The notes under the pieces were generated by a model. The model had not been told where the DNA came from. It searched no databases and saw nothing but the letters and a program-made list of their open reading frames with translations. A DNA stretch of 64,000 nt, taken from assembly GCA_025738555.1 (NCBI GenBank), contig JAOVFP010000007.1, positions 3,286,001 through 3,350,000 on the forward strand. Direction: 5' to 3'. The position numbers and the translations under genes were made by a program. Below, in pieces: positions 49,378 through 61,700 of the stretch. Source of the DNA: Cyathus striatus. Lineage: Eukaryota > Basidiomycota > Agaricomycetes > Agaricales > Nidulariaceae. Numbering within the stretch: position 1 is the first letter of the stretch; every line of letters begins with the position of its first letter.

Positions 49378-50110
49378 GGGGGGCTCCTTGACCTTGAACC
49401 ACCACCATCTATGGTGTTCCCACGGTTTGTGATTGGTCAAGGACTGGGTCAATTAGCTACAGTTGCGTTCTCCACTGCTCGCGGTGGGGGCGGTAATGGT
49501 ACGATCCTCAGGGAAAATCGCCTGCCCCCTTTCAGAGTTAGATAGACGTAGCTGTGAAGGAACATACCAAGAGTAATAGTCTATAGAGCACAAAATCAAC
49601 GACCTTCACACCTTCTGAACCTAACATGCCCACATTGCTGACAATTGAATGGATAAGGATTACTAATCAACCTAGCGATGAATTGAGCCTCCTCCACGAC
49701 GATGCTCATCATTTGAAATGTTTGTTCCCCACCCCCACCCCCCCCTAGTCTTATCCCAATGATTTGCAATTCTCATGGGCACTTTCTACTCCCCCCATCT
49801 CCTACACCTCCCACCCCCCTACCAAAGTGCCTCTCTGAGGCACAGAGTGGCACAGAAGGATCATGTCCTTAGTATCAAAGGGAACAAAGAACAAACACGC
49901 GCTCTCTGGCCACTCAAAACTATGACCAAGGTACCCAAAGTCCCCTCGCCTTTGTCTCCAACGCGCTGCACACCTCCAAATGACATGTCATCTCACTTGC
50001 TAAAGGATGAACAAAGGGGGCTGTAGGGCCTTAAAAGGTGAGAACCACACACTCTCAACACTTAACCACCTCACCATCATAATCCTACATCCCATACCGC
50101 ACTAGCCATT

Positions 50111-51986
50111 ATGCAACCCAACCAGAAACCCACTCATGCCTCTGGAGCTCCCAACACTCCAGCAGCTGCTTTGTCCCCTACCAACAACTCCTACATACTT
50201 GCAGCTAAACCTGCTCCCGGGATGAATATGACAGGAAGCTTTAAAGTACTCCCACTCTTGAAGAAACATACGAGCACATCTGCTACCACTCTCGGGCAGC
50301 AGTCAGGTTCTACCATGGGGGCTAAGAGGAAGAGCTCAGAGCTAGGACCCACATCCCCCTCCCCATCACCGACTAAGCGAGCTATGACTGGTACTGAGCC
50401 ATCGGGGTATGCGTTATTCTTGTCTCCGAAATCTTGAATAGCCACTAAACCTTGTAAAGTAGAGATCAAATGGACGTTGACCAGCCCTTGGAGGGCGGTC
50501 AGAATACTTCTACGCAGCAACCCCCAATGTACAACCCCCCCTCTCCATCCAACCACACCAGAGGAGGGAGTACTGACACTCATGGAGAGCAGGGGTCGAT
50601 TGGAGCAGGTATGCTGTCATCTACCCGGAAGTTTATAGACCCTGATGCAAAATAGGTGCTCCATCTTCGGTCTCCTCGACCAGGGCCCAGCAGGTGAACA
50701 TCCCAGCAGCCCCCCCTTCCAACACCAACCCAACCATACCAGCGAATGTTTCTACAACTGCTGACAAGGCCCCCGCCAATGCTCCGTCTCAAACCACAGC
50801 ATCCAACACTTCCTCCTCCACTGCTGCTGAAGAAAGTTCTCCCGAGAGGCGTGAAGGGAACGTCCAGAACCCAGTCCACACTGATGCCCCCCACCCCGAC
50901 TCTCTTGCACCCCATGGCCTGGACAGCGTCACTATGTTTGAGCAGGTGGACCATGCAATTATTGAAATTAGCAAGCAGCACCCCGCCTCGAACTGTTGCT
51001 GGATTCTTGAAGGGAATGGGAAGGCTTCAGATAACCTCATTGCGAACATTAGAGGTGTCAAGAGCATAGAGTTGATCTTATGCTCAGTGGTAGGGCCAGA
51101 AACCAAGTTTCAACTCATTGCCTCCCAAGGACTATGCTATCCTCACCGTGTCCAAGAGAAAGTCACTCCCCCTCATCGCAAGTATCCTCATCCCTCTCTT
51201 CTGATAGCTGAAGACACGGAGGTGATTCAGTCCCTCCTCATCCTCGGATGTCTCCGCCTCAGCAATTCCTGGATCACTATTCACCATATCGACTTGCCGA
51301 TCTCATCCTTCCTAATGTACCTGCAGCTTCCTACCGTAAACTCTGCAGACCGAGCACAGGAAGTAGTCCTGGCCATTTGAAAGAATTTCCGCCCCTACCT
51401 CAATGCAACTACCACGAAACTCAGCAACGTCCCCGCTCTTGAAGACGTCCTAGAAGGAGACTGAGTAGACCACATTCTTGACAGTATCAGAGCAGATCTC
51501 ATCCATGTCAAGGTATATGACACTAGGGATGAGAGGGAGATAGAGATTGCAGTGTGGCGGCTGTATATGCAACCTATCACTGACAATGCAACTGATCACT
51601 GGGGAAATGTAGTTTGGAGCCTCAGGAAAATCATGATTCTCGGCCCTACCTGGTTCGCATGCAGTGCTGACTTTACTAGAATCATCAGCTGTAATCTATG
51701 CAAGTCTTGCGACCATCCAACTTTCCTCTGCCAATTCCTGGCGAGATTAGGGATTGAAGTAGCCAAAGAAGACCTAGAAGACCGCGACGAACCAGATGTG
51801 ACTCAGCTCCTTGCTCAAGCCGTGGCCGGAGAAGAACAGGGCCATGGAAACGGAAGCCAGAGAGGCTCCTCCAATGCTAACCGTGGAGGTAGCAGAGGAA
51901 ATCATCGTGGTCGACAGGAGAACCACAGAGGTAATAACTTGGGTCATGGCTCTGGCTGCAACCGCGGACGTCACAGTGCTTTCTAA
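50111..51986 (+). pseudogene. LINE ORF1 (gag-like RNA-binding protein), broken
   Basis: The Pro/Ser/Thr-rich N-terminal part is spread over three frames (50111-50437, 50470-50655, then 50694 onward), so there are frameshifts. From 50694 one frame runs to 51986 with TGA only at 51378 and 51462. It holds a helical core and, near 51,690, a zinc-knuckle-like CNLCKSCDHPTFLC. It ends in a Gly/Arg-rich tail (GSQRGSSNANRGGSRGNHRG), as in RNA-binding gag proteins. Its role would be to coat the LINE RNA. Confidence 0.78.
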
Positions 51987-52909
51987 TGTATGACTGTCGG
52001 GGAACTTGTAGTGGAGTCGCTACCTGCTATCTAAATATGTGCATGTGTCAATAGCTAGTAAAGTTGAATATCAATCTTCATTTTGTACTCGTATCTACAT
52101 ATCCTGTCTGAACTCTTGCGAAACACCACTGAGCTACTTCCTTCCCTGCTCTCTACCTTTCAACCTCTTAGCTACGACGTCCCATCCACACCCTATAATT
52201 AGATGGTACTAGGACCATCTATCTCGGGGTGCACCTGTGTCAACAAGTGAATAACCAAACCTTTGCCCAAATCTACTGACTCTCAGGAGGACAGGAAAGC
52301 AAAAGGTTACCGACGTACTGACAACACGTTAACAAATGGCGACCTATTTAGGTCTAGATGTGCCATGCCAAGAGGCTGAAGTCGTAAACTCTGAACATTG
52401 AAACCTAGATCGGTGTAAGGTAAACTCGACATAGTCTACCTGTGGAAGCCAGGGGAATATGGCTCCTCACCCGACCTGTATGGCTGTAAGAACGTGGTGA
52501 CAAATCAGCTACTAACCCCTCAACTTCACTTATCAATAACCTGGACAGGACTCATCAACACATTGGCAACATCGTTCAGACCTCTGGAGGGGGTGAAGGT
52601 CTGTCTACCACCCGACCCCCCAATGAAGGAGGTAGGGAAATAGGAGGTAGATACCTGGACGTTTTTTCTTTTCATCACCAGGCGAATATTGCCTCTGCCC
52701 AGCTCGGGCACTCACAGCACTTGACCCAACCCCCTGGAGATAGCTCTTGCACTCCACCAAGTGTGCAGGCTATTGAGGAAAGGGGGGAGGGAACAGCACG
52801 AACACAGAATAATGCGACTCTGCAAAATCGCAGACCAAGTATATGACCGACAGATCCCAGCTACTCCAATAACACTCTGAATGAAGCGCATCAGAGCTCA
52901 TGGAAAAAA
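51987..52909. other. Spacer between LINE ORF1 and ORF2
   Basis: No convincing frame. The last part may hold the decayed start of ORF2, since the endonuclease motif appears immediately after. Confidence 0.4.
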
Positions 52910-55900
52910 CTATGCACCCACTTGCAAATTGCAACATTAAATATATGAGGGGGAGGTGCGACAGGCACTGACCACAAATGGCAGAGAATAAATCACATCC
53001 TCCGTGAAAACAGCATTGGCATAATAGCAGTCCAAGAAACACACTTAAAAGAAGTAGATGAGCTCAAACTAAACGACCAATTCTGAGAGCACATACGTAT
53101 TATCAACTCAACAAACCCCTCGACACCAAATGCAGCTGGAGTAGCATTCGTGCTTCACAAATAGAACTCAGCATGGAAGGATGCTAAAGCTACAGAAGTA
53201 CTACCCGGCAGAGCACTCCTTCTAACGATTCAATGGCGGAAAAATGGTGATTTACTGAAATACTAAACGTCTACTCACCTAATCTAATACCAGACCGAAT
53301 CGATTTCTGGAAGAAAATTGATAGCATGATAGAGTCTCATGAAATTCCCAAGCCAGATGTAATATTAGGCGACTTTAATATGGTGGAAGAATGTGCAGAC
53401 CGCCTGCCATCCCATGCAGATGATACAGACTCAGTGGAATCCCTAAAACAAGTAAAAACTCGATTGGGCCTCATTGACGGCTGGCGCGACACGAATCCCA
53501 CTGAACTAGCCTACTCATACCAGCAAGAGTACACGAAAGCACAGTCTAGGATTGACCGAATATATGTAACTAGAAGAATACTTCACCACAGCCGGGCATG
53601 GGAGATGTACCATAGTGGAATTGTGAAAGCGGATCATAAAGTTGTCCAAGTACAGCTCTTCGATCCAGGTGCCCCAGAAATTGGCCCAGGACGCTGGTCC
53701 ATACCCAGTTTTGTACTGGAAGACTCAAAAATAATGGAAATTGTCACAGATATAACTAAAGAATATGCACAGAAGTTGAGTGAACCTCCACCACCAAGTA
53801 ATATATCCAACCCTCCCAATGACTACCCACTACAGGCACTATATGATGAGTATAAAACTAAAATGCTTAACGAAATTAAGACCTACTGCAAACAAAGAAT
53901 TCCTATGACAAGACAACTCATAACCAGAAAAGAACAGGAACTGAAAGAAATATTATCACGTTCAAATAACATTACAGAAGCTGAAAAAATCAATCAATCC
54001 TCAAAACTGGAAAATGAAATTAAAGACTTACGAATTAAACAGTTTGACAAGATTCGGCAACATATACATGTCAATTACCACATTGAACAAGAAGTCATTG
54101 GGAAAAGATGGCTTAGCACAATACATGAAAGTAAGCCACGAGATACAGTATTAGCACTGCAGGAACATGCAGAGAACCCAAACAGACTCACACGATCATC
54201 CAAAGAGATGGCAAATATAGCAATGAAACACCACCAGTCTCTCCAATATGCTGATATCGCTGTTACAGACGAGGAACATAGATTTCAAGAACAAATGATT
54301 AAACATGCTTTGGAACAAATCGAGACCCGATTGAACCATACAGACGCAGAGACCGTTGCAAACCTATTCACAAAGAAAGAAGTTGGCCAAGCCATAAAAG
54401 ACCTTAAAACTGGAAAATCACCTGGCTTAGATGGTATACCCAATGAATTCTGGAAGCGACTAGTAGAAATCGGCGATGAAGAGGAATCGAAGGGGGACCG
54501 TAAATTTGACATCACTGAAATGCTTGCCCTAGTCTTTAATGAAATCCACCAAAAAGGTCTAGCCACAAACTCCACCCTACATGAAGGGTGGATGTGCCCA
54601 CTGTTCAAGAAAAAAGATCGCACTCACATCGAAAACTACAGACCAATTACGGTACTGAACACTGACTATAAAATGCTCACACGTATTCTGACAAACAGAA
54701 TAGCACCGATCCTACCCCAACTTGTCCATACAGACCAAGCTGGATTCATTAAAGGCCGACGAATTGAAGATCAAATAGATTTGCTAAAAAATACAATCAC
54801 TTACTGCGAAGTTGAAGAAATCGATGGCATGATAGTGTTCCTAGACCAAGAGAAAGCATATGACAAAATCTTCCACCACTACCTCTGGGAAGTGTTAAGG
54901 AAGTACGGCTTCGCTAACACAATGATAAGCCTCATCAAATCCCTATACACCAATGCACAAACACGTGTAATGATCAATGGCTTTCTCAGTGAACCATACA
55001 CTGTTGAAAGGGGTGCTAGGCAAGGTGATCCACTCTCATGCTTTGTTTTTGACCTAGCAATTGAACCACTGGCATCTGCACTCCGGAAAAGCAACCTGAA
55101 TGGCCTAAAAATCCCAGGACAAGCATCAAAATTAATAACCAGTCTATTTGCTGACGATACCTCTGTCTTCCTAGATAAAACTGATGATCACAATACTCTC
55201 TTCCAAATCCTAGAAGACTGGTGTGCAGCATCAGGAGCAAAGTTCAACATTGAAAAAACAGAAATATTACCAATAGGCACTCAGGAACACCGATACACAG
55301 TGACAACTCAACAAAAACAACTCCCTGACCAACTAGAGATCTCACACACTATCAAAATAGCCAATGATGGAGAGCCTATACGAGCACTTGGAGCCTTTGT
55401 GGGCAACCACATAAACAAAACAAACATTTGGACACCTACACTCGAGAAATGTGAACAGCTATTTGAGAAATGGTCAAGGATGCGCCCTACCATTGAAGGT
55501 CGATGTGCACTAGTCCAACTCATTGCTGGAGGAGAAACCCAGTACAAAACCAGAGTACAAGGGATGCCTGTGGACATTGAGAAACATTTTACTAAACTCA
55601 TCTCAAAATTCATATGGGATGGAGGACCCCCAGCGGTGTCAAAATTAATCATGTGTGAATCCCACAAACTAGGAGGGAAGAAACTCCTAGACATTGTAGT
55701 TAGGAATGAAGCAATTGAACTAATGAAACTCCAACGCTACCTCAACCTTGGCCCAGAACGACCTAAATGGGCATACTTAGCAGATGCCCTTATTGCCAAA
55801 GAAGTTCCAAAAGACAGCAGACTACAGAACCCAAACATTGCGATGAACTGCTTCCTCCAAACATGGCAACTGAAACAGCAAAAAACTGCCCTGCCACTAG

Positions 55901-57775
55901 ACCTTGAACACATGTTAAAAGTAGCCCAAGACTATAAAGTTGGCTTCTTTGCTATAATACTAGCTGACAATGTCAAACGTGATATGCCAATTTGGCACCA
56001 CATTGGCCAGGACAAAACACAAAGACCAAGAAATAATGGTAAAACAGCTACATGCCTACAAGACACACATAAAATCCTCACTGTAGGCGACATGATAAAC
56101 TTCCTTGACCATGATGATACCATTCCCCATGAACAGGACTGCAAGATATGCAATACCCAATCCCTGTGTGACATGAACGAGAGGTGTAAACGAGCTGGTG
56201 TCGCCCTCATCCAATCGCTAATGCAAAAGTGGTTTCCATCAAATGATCCTGTTGAGAACTCCCTTCCGAATGTCAATCAAAACAATGAGAATGATCTGAC
56301 AATAAGTATGATCAAAGATATGATAGTTACAAGCCTAAAGGATGGCTTCACAGTGTTCATCAACCCCACAGATAAATCAGATATCTCACCTGACAACACT
56401 ACCCCCAAATGATGAATTAAACCAAACACCGAAACAAATCTGGTACACTGATGGCTCCTGCTTGAATAATAGTGACCTCAATGCCAAAGCAGGTGCAGGA
56501 GTGTGGCAAAACCACAACAACCCTGACAACAAAGCAATCAAGGTACCCAATGAGCTTCCACAAACAAACAATTCAGGAGAAGCAATAGGAATTCTTCGAT
56601 CCATGCAGAAAACCAAAAGAACTTGAGCACTTAAAACGAGAACAGACTCTCAAGTATCAATTACAACACTCACCATGAGTTGGCTGACAGCTGAAAATAA
56701 CAATTGGATAGGCTATGAAAACACTGAAGTCACAAAAGCAACAATAGCACAAATATGAATGAGAAAAGCCAGTACTTACCTTCAGAAAGTCAAAGGTCAC
56801 AGCAGGGATGAAGGAAATGAGGAGGCAGATCGCCTAGCAAATGAAGGTGCTATGGCGGAGGATGACACATTCATCAATGTACATATCCCCCATGAACTCA
56901 GACTATCAGGCATAAAACTGTCCACTATGACACAGTCGCTAGCATACCAAGGGATCTTGAGAGCCCAAAGGAACCAAAAAGACCTAGAATGAAGAAGTAC
57001 CACAATCAATTTGGATAGAATATGCCTTGGCATACAAGAACGCACCAGGAGTCTACCAACTGATAGCAAAATATGGAATAGCACAAGATCAAAGAAAATT
57101 CAAAACAAACGTACCAGAAACTTTCTGTGGAAAGCAGCACATGATATCCACAAATGTGGCAAATTCTGGAGACACCTTAATGAACTGGAACACAGAGCAC
57201 ACTGCCCTGAATGTAACACTGAAGAAACACTTGAGCACATACTTACGGAATGTAAAGCTTCAGGCCAGGAGGTAGTTTGGAAACTTGCCCAAAGACTGCT
57301 ATGAATGAAAAACATTCAATGGGAAGATGTTTCCTTCGGATTGATCATAGGATGTGGCCTATCAAATTGGAAAACGGAAGATGGCACCTGACACCCAGGG
57401 GCTAACTGTCTATTTACACTTGTTGTATCGGCATCAGCTTACTACATCTGGTGCCTCAGATGTGATTGGAAAATCGAAAATGAATGTGTTACAGAGAAAA
57501 TAGTCCCACCAAAAGCAGTACACAACAAATGGTTGAGCATGATCAATGGCATGTTAAAGCTAGACTTTCAGTCATCAAATACAAAATACTACAAAAAAAG
57601 GGCAACTAAACCAAGTCTAGTCAAGAAAACATGGTCTGATACTTTGAGAGACAACAATCAACTTACAAAATGGAAATATTTGCGATGGAACCCCAAAGTT
57701 TTAGTGGGTATCGAGCCAATTAAAGATCATCCCAGGGTAAGGCATAGAACTAACCCTCCGGATAGACATATGTAG
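52910..57775 (+). pseudogene. LINE ORF2: endonuclease, reverse transcriptase, RNase H, knuckle
   Basis: The endonuclease begins near 52,930 (ATLNI-stop-GGG) with AVQETHLKEV, is broken by TGA 52946, TGA 53084 and TAG 53162, then shifts frame near 53,260. The main frame 53,326-56,412 has GDFNMVEECADRLP, RIDRIYVT and KADHKVVQ (endonuclease). The reverse transcriptase has KTGKSPGLDGIPNEFW, DQAGFIKGR, DQEKAYDKI, GARQGDPLS and the catalytic FADD at residues 608-611. After a shift near 56,400 the RNase H domain follows (WYTDGSC, NNSGEAIGIL, NEEADRLANEG), then a CPECNTEETLEHILTEC knuckle. The RNase H-to-end frame has five TGA codons (56624, 56756, 56990, 57302, 57389) and no other stops. Confidence 0.93.
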
Positions 57776-58031
57776 TAGCTCAGAGTCCCACACTACTTGT
57801 GGAATCATCAAGGTGTGCTTAATGCATTTCTTCGGTGCATGGTAAACAACGTTCAGGATCTCTCACTCACTGACCCTTGGGTCAACCCCTTTACTGGACA
57901 TGGAATTTAACTTGGTTAAATAGAAATGTCCTGTGTTTAATCACAGGTACCACAAAAAAAAAAAAAAAAAAATTGACAGCAAGAACATGTGACAAACAAA
58001 ATAAAGCCAAAGTTAAAATAAAATAAACTTC

Positions 58032-60619
58032 TTACAATTTCTTAGACTTTTCCTTTCTGTGTGACTTCTTACTTTTCTCTTTCTCTTTCTCTTTCTCTTT
58101 CTCTTTCTCTTTCTCTTTCTCTTTCTCTTTCTCTTTCTCTTTCTCTTTCTCTTTCTCTTTCTCTTTCTCTTTCTCTTTCTCTTTCTCTTTCTCTTTCTCT
58201 TTCTCTTTCTCTTTCTCTTTCTCTTTCTCTTTCTCTTTCTCTTTCTCTTTCTCTTTCTCTTTCTCTTTCTCTTTCTCTTTCTCTTTCTCTTTCTCTTTCT
58301 CTTTCTCTTTCTCTTTCTCTTTCTCTTTCTCTTTCTCTTTCTCTTTCTCTTTCTCTTTCTCTTTCTCTTTCTCTTTCTCTTTCTCACTTGACTCTCTCTC
58401 TTTCTGTTTTGCCTGCTGGTCCATGGCAGCTTTCTTTCCCTCTAGTAATTTTTGTAAATTACCAAAGTTAGGTGATAAATTTTCCCACACAGCCTTTGTA
58501 TAATTCTTATCAGGTTCATCCTCTTCAAACCAACTTTCCATTGCTGGATCATAACTCAACAATGGAAAGACCTTAAATGGATATGAATAATATGTAGAGG
58601 GAGCCATGAACACAGAAATTATCAGTTTTTTGTCAATATGACAGCCAGCTACATCTGCTAAAGAAGCCATCTCCAGTTCTTTATTAAAGATCTCATTGAT
58701 CTTACAGTATTTCAAATATGTCATTCTTATACTGTCCTTCTTCCCACTCATGTTTTGAAGATGTTTAGGAATCTCAAATTGAGATATAAGCAGCTGAGTT
58801 ATATCATTATTACTCATTGATGATTTGGATTTTGACTTGGATGGCTTATCAAATGTAAACATGGAAGATAGCTCTGGAATTTGCTGCTCTACAGCACCAT
58901 CTGCTAGAATCTCAACAATGTACTTATTACTCTCATGTCTCCACTCAAGTGCATCAGATTGCTGTGAGGCTTTGGAGAATCTTCCTTTCAGTATCCATTT
59001 TCCATTCTTACGAACTGAAATAGGTGAATTCTTGTCTAATTATAATACTTATTAGGTCATATTATTTGTAGTATTAGTACGAGAACATACCAGACACCAG
59101 CTCCCAATATTCAGCAACAACTTCAAGAACAGTAGCAAGATCAGAACCTGAAGTCTGATTGTCAATAATGTAATCTGCTTCAGTATGATCACACTTCAGG
59201 AATAAATGAATCTCACCTTGTGTGTTATTGGATGGGATCATAAGTACATCTATATAAATGAATAAGTAAAACTAATGAATTGATAAATAACACAAATATA
59301 CCTTCTTCTTGATCTCCAAAGTTAAATAAATTACCTATAGCATGCTGGCGGGAAAACCCTCCAACTGCACATGAAGCTCCTTGAGGATCACTATCTGTAT
59401 AGCTCCTAACTGAGCTATGGGACTTTGACTGGCGTGATATCTTACTCATTGAACTACTTTGACTCTCAGAATCTTCAGAAGAACTTGAGAGCTCTGACCG
59501 ACTACATTTAAAATCAGAAGCTTTCTTTGGTGTATGGTCAATATCCATGTATTCTGGCTCGTTTGTCTCTTCTGGCTCATTTATTTTCTCAGACTCACTC
59601 ATATCTTCTGAGTCATCTATTTCCTCAGACTCTTTCATTTCTTCTGATTCATCTGTTTCTTCTGACTCATTTACAGATGTATCAAGCTTATTGAGCTGCT
59701 CAATTGACTCAGAAGTGTCCGAAGAGTTAGAGTCAGAAGATGACTCAGATGAAGACTTAGATATATCAAGTTTCATACTCCCCAATTGTGAACTCAATGG
59801 TACCAGAATTTCTTCTTTATTCAACAAGTCACCTGCTTTTTCATCAGTGAAAGTAGAAGTGGTATTCTCAGGCAAGGACATGTGAAGTTGAGAAGGAGGG
59901 GGAGGAGCAACAGACATATTTTCATCCTCCAGAATTTGTTCTGCTCTACTAAATTAGTTAAAATATTCAAGGTCAACATAATAGTTACTTATGGGGTTAA
60001 ATGCTGTGGTTTTCCTTTTGCTTCATTAGTGATATCTTCTTGTAGTCTTGTAACTGAAGTTTTTCTACATTTTAATGCTAGTTAGATCACATAAGAATGA
60101 ATTAAAATACTACACACTTAGATTTTCCTCCTCCTTTTTCTTTTTCCTTTCCTTTTCCCTTTCCTTCCTCTGTTCTACCTAAATATCTTGAGTTCTCGCT
60201 TTTTTGGATTTTGTGTTAACTTGAGTTTTTGATTTCTTGGACTTAGGCTTTTCAAAAAGCTCAGGAGGTGCCTCTGTCCCTCCTCCAGACTGTTCTTGAG
60301 CTCTAGAAGCAATTCTACTACTTGATCTGATGGATTTAGGCCTTTCAGAAAGTTCAGGAGGTGCATTTGTCCCTTCTCCTGATTGTTCTTGGGCCCTGGA
60401 AGCAATCCTACTACTTGATCTCATAGACTTAGGCCTTTCAGAAAACTCAGAAGGTGCATTTGCCCCTTCTCCAGATTGTTCTTGGGACTTAGAAGTAGTA
60501 ATCTTACTAGTTGTTCTCACAACTTGCTCCTGGGTAACAGTTCTGGTCCTAGATCTGGACAATCTAGGCTCATTCATAGAGGGATTGACAGTGTTTGAAG
60601 TTTTAGTTGACTTAGACAT
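58032..60619 (-). CDS. Acidic, Ser-rich and KE-repeat protein of unknown function
   Basis: Exons read from the right. About 60619-60180 holds a basic, Ser-rich start MSKSTKTSNTVNPSMNEP with an internal 32-residue repeat. One or more short exons may lie between about 60,180 and 59,960; the join is unresolved and a TAG at 60179 may be a break. Then come about 59,950-59302 (Asp/Glu/Ser-rich, with SEETDESEEMKESEEIDDSE), 59249-59091 and 59035-58032. Introns 59250-59301 and 59036-59090 are clean GT..AG and keep phase. The conserved-looking part is in the last two exons (GEIHLFLKCDHTEADYIID, VRKNGKWILKGRFSKASQ, ADVAGCHIDKKLIISVFMAP), followed by about 100 residues of KE repeat and a basic end. I cannot assign a function. 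Confidence 0.6.
58075..58385. repeat. Hexanucleotide microsatellite (CTTTCT)n coding for a KE tract
   Basis: About 51 uninterrupted copies of ctttct (agaaag on the coding strand). In the minus-strand gene this gives an alternating Lys-Glu run of about 100 residues and keeps the reading frame, since the unit is 6 bp. The opposite strand gives a Ser-Leu run that I do not treat as coding. Confidence 0.95.
60214..60490. repeat. Coding tandem repeat, about 96 bp x 3
   Basis: Three units of about 32 residues in the first exon of the KE-protein gene, built on S(K/R)AQEQSGEG.(N/E)AP.E followed by ERPKS.RSSSRIA. The last unit diverges (EKPKSKKSK). Confidence 0.75.
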
Positions 60620-60699
60620 ACTTGATACAGTGGATAGTGAAATTGAAGAGCAGGTGAGGGGCAGAACAGTAATCACAGTGTTGATCAAAGTGGGAAGGG

Positions 60700-61190
60700 A
60701 AGAAAGATTTCGTCACTTAGAAAGCTTACTATATGTGAGAATCTAATTATATTACGGTCTGGCACATATTGATTCAAAAGTTAAAAATAGAACGGAATCC
60801 AATAAGGTTCATGGCATGCGCCTACATTCAATTTACTAAAAATAGACCAATGTCGGTCTAAATAGATTGCTATTGAATCAATTGCCAGCCTTGCACTATA
60901 CTAATAATATACAGAAGCAATTGCATCTGCATGTGCTTGTGGCCTCACACTGTAATAATAATATACCGGAGGCGATTTCATCTGCATGCGCTTGCAGCTT
61001 ACCATTAATAGTTTTTGTATGCACTTGCACCTTGCCTTGTACTATATTAATAAGTCATGCACTCACAATCTCACTTTCTAGTAATTTGCGCTCACTCATA
61101 GTCTCACAGGTTTGCTTATAATGTTTATAACATACAATATTATTATTATTCTAATATGCTAGCTACACTAATACAAATATAAAAACATTG
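60700..61190. other. Intergenic stretch upstream of the KE-protein gene
   Basis: AT-rich, with a repeated gc(a/g)cttg(t/c)(g/a)(g/c)c motif near 60,935, 60,987 and 61,022. The promoter of the minus-strand gene should lie here, but no specific element is clear. Confidence 0.35.
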
Positions 61191-61319
61191 CTATTTAAGG
61201 GTATATATAGATGCAGTGGTCCAGGGGCGGCGGAGGCGGCGCTGGTGTGGTGCTGGTGTTGGCAGTATAAGGAGAGGTCATTGTCGTTGTACATGGAGAG
61301 GTGCTGGTGTGTGGGCAGT

Positions 61320-61700
61320 GGCGAAACATGTCCCCTCGTCACTTGTGAGATGAGGGGATGCATGTGGGTGTGGTGTCGGCAGGCGTGGATGGTGCTGAAA
61401 CATGTCCCCTCCTCACTTGCGAGACAAGGGGACACGGATGGGTGTGAGTGTCAGCAGGTGTGGCTGTGGGCAGTGTGGGCAGTGGCGAAACACATCCCCT
61501 CATCACTTGTGAGACAAGGGGACGTGTGTGGGTGTGATGTCGGTGGGCATGGATGGTGCTGAAACACGTCCCCTCCTCACTTGCGAGACGAGGGGATGTG
61601 TGTGGGTGCGGTGTCAATGGGTGTGATGGTGCCAAAACACATCCCCTCATCACTTGCGAGACGAGGGGATGCATGTGGGTGTGGGACTGGGACTGGGTGT
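61320..61700. repeat. Minisatellite with CCCCTC..GAGGGG hairpin core
   Basis: Five to six copies spaced about 65-120 bp apart (61,322; 61,398; 61,488; 61,560; 61,633), each holding cccctc.tcacttg.gag followed by acgagggga. The core is a stem of 6 bp or more. A looser version lies near 61,745. Proline/His-rich frames on the minus strand come from the repeat and are not treated as genes. Confidence 0.8.

Larger units (their letters stand above)
49378..57970 (+). mobile_element. LINE retrotransposon, 8.6 kb, with poly-A and target duplication
   Basis: AATTGACAGCAAG occurs at 49365-49377 and again at 57971-57983, right after an A-run of about 20. Two more A may belong to either. This is the mark of target-primed insertion. 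From left to right: about 730 bp without genes, a gag-like ORF1 (50,111-51,986), a gap, and ORF2 with endonuclease, reverse transcriptase, RNase H and a Cys/His knuckle (52,910-57,775). The full length is present, but both frames carry nonsense codons. I would place it in a Tad1- or L1-like fungal clade; a tree is needed. Confidence 0.93.

Noticed and set aside
3039..57775. UGA read as an amino acid (alternative genetic code)
   Set aside because: The excess of TGA stops could suggest recoding, but it affects transposon-type frames, coincides with frameshifts in the LINE, and fits CpG decay of Arg codons. Nuclear UGA reassignment is not known in these fungi.
49378..57970. LTR retrotransposon
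   Set aside because: No long terminal repeats, protease or integrase; poly-A tail, short target duplication and endonuclease/RT order define a LINE.
58061..58471. Plus-strand Ser-Leu repeat protein
   Set aside because: It is the complement of the KE microsatellite; the minus strand has flanking conserved exons with clean introns.
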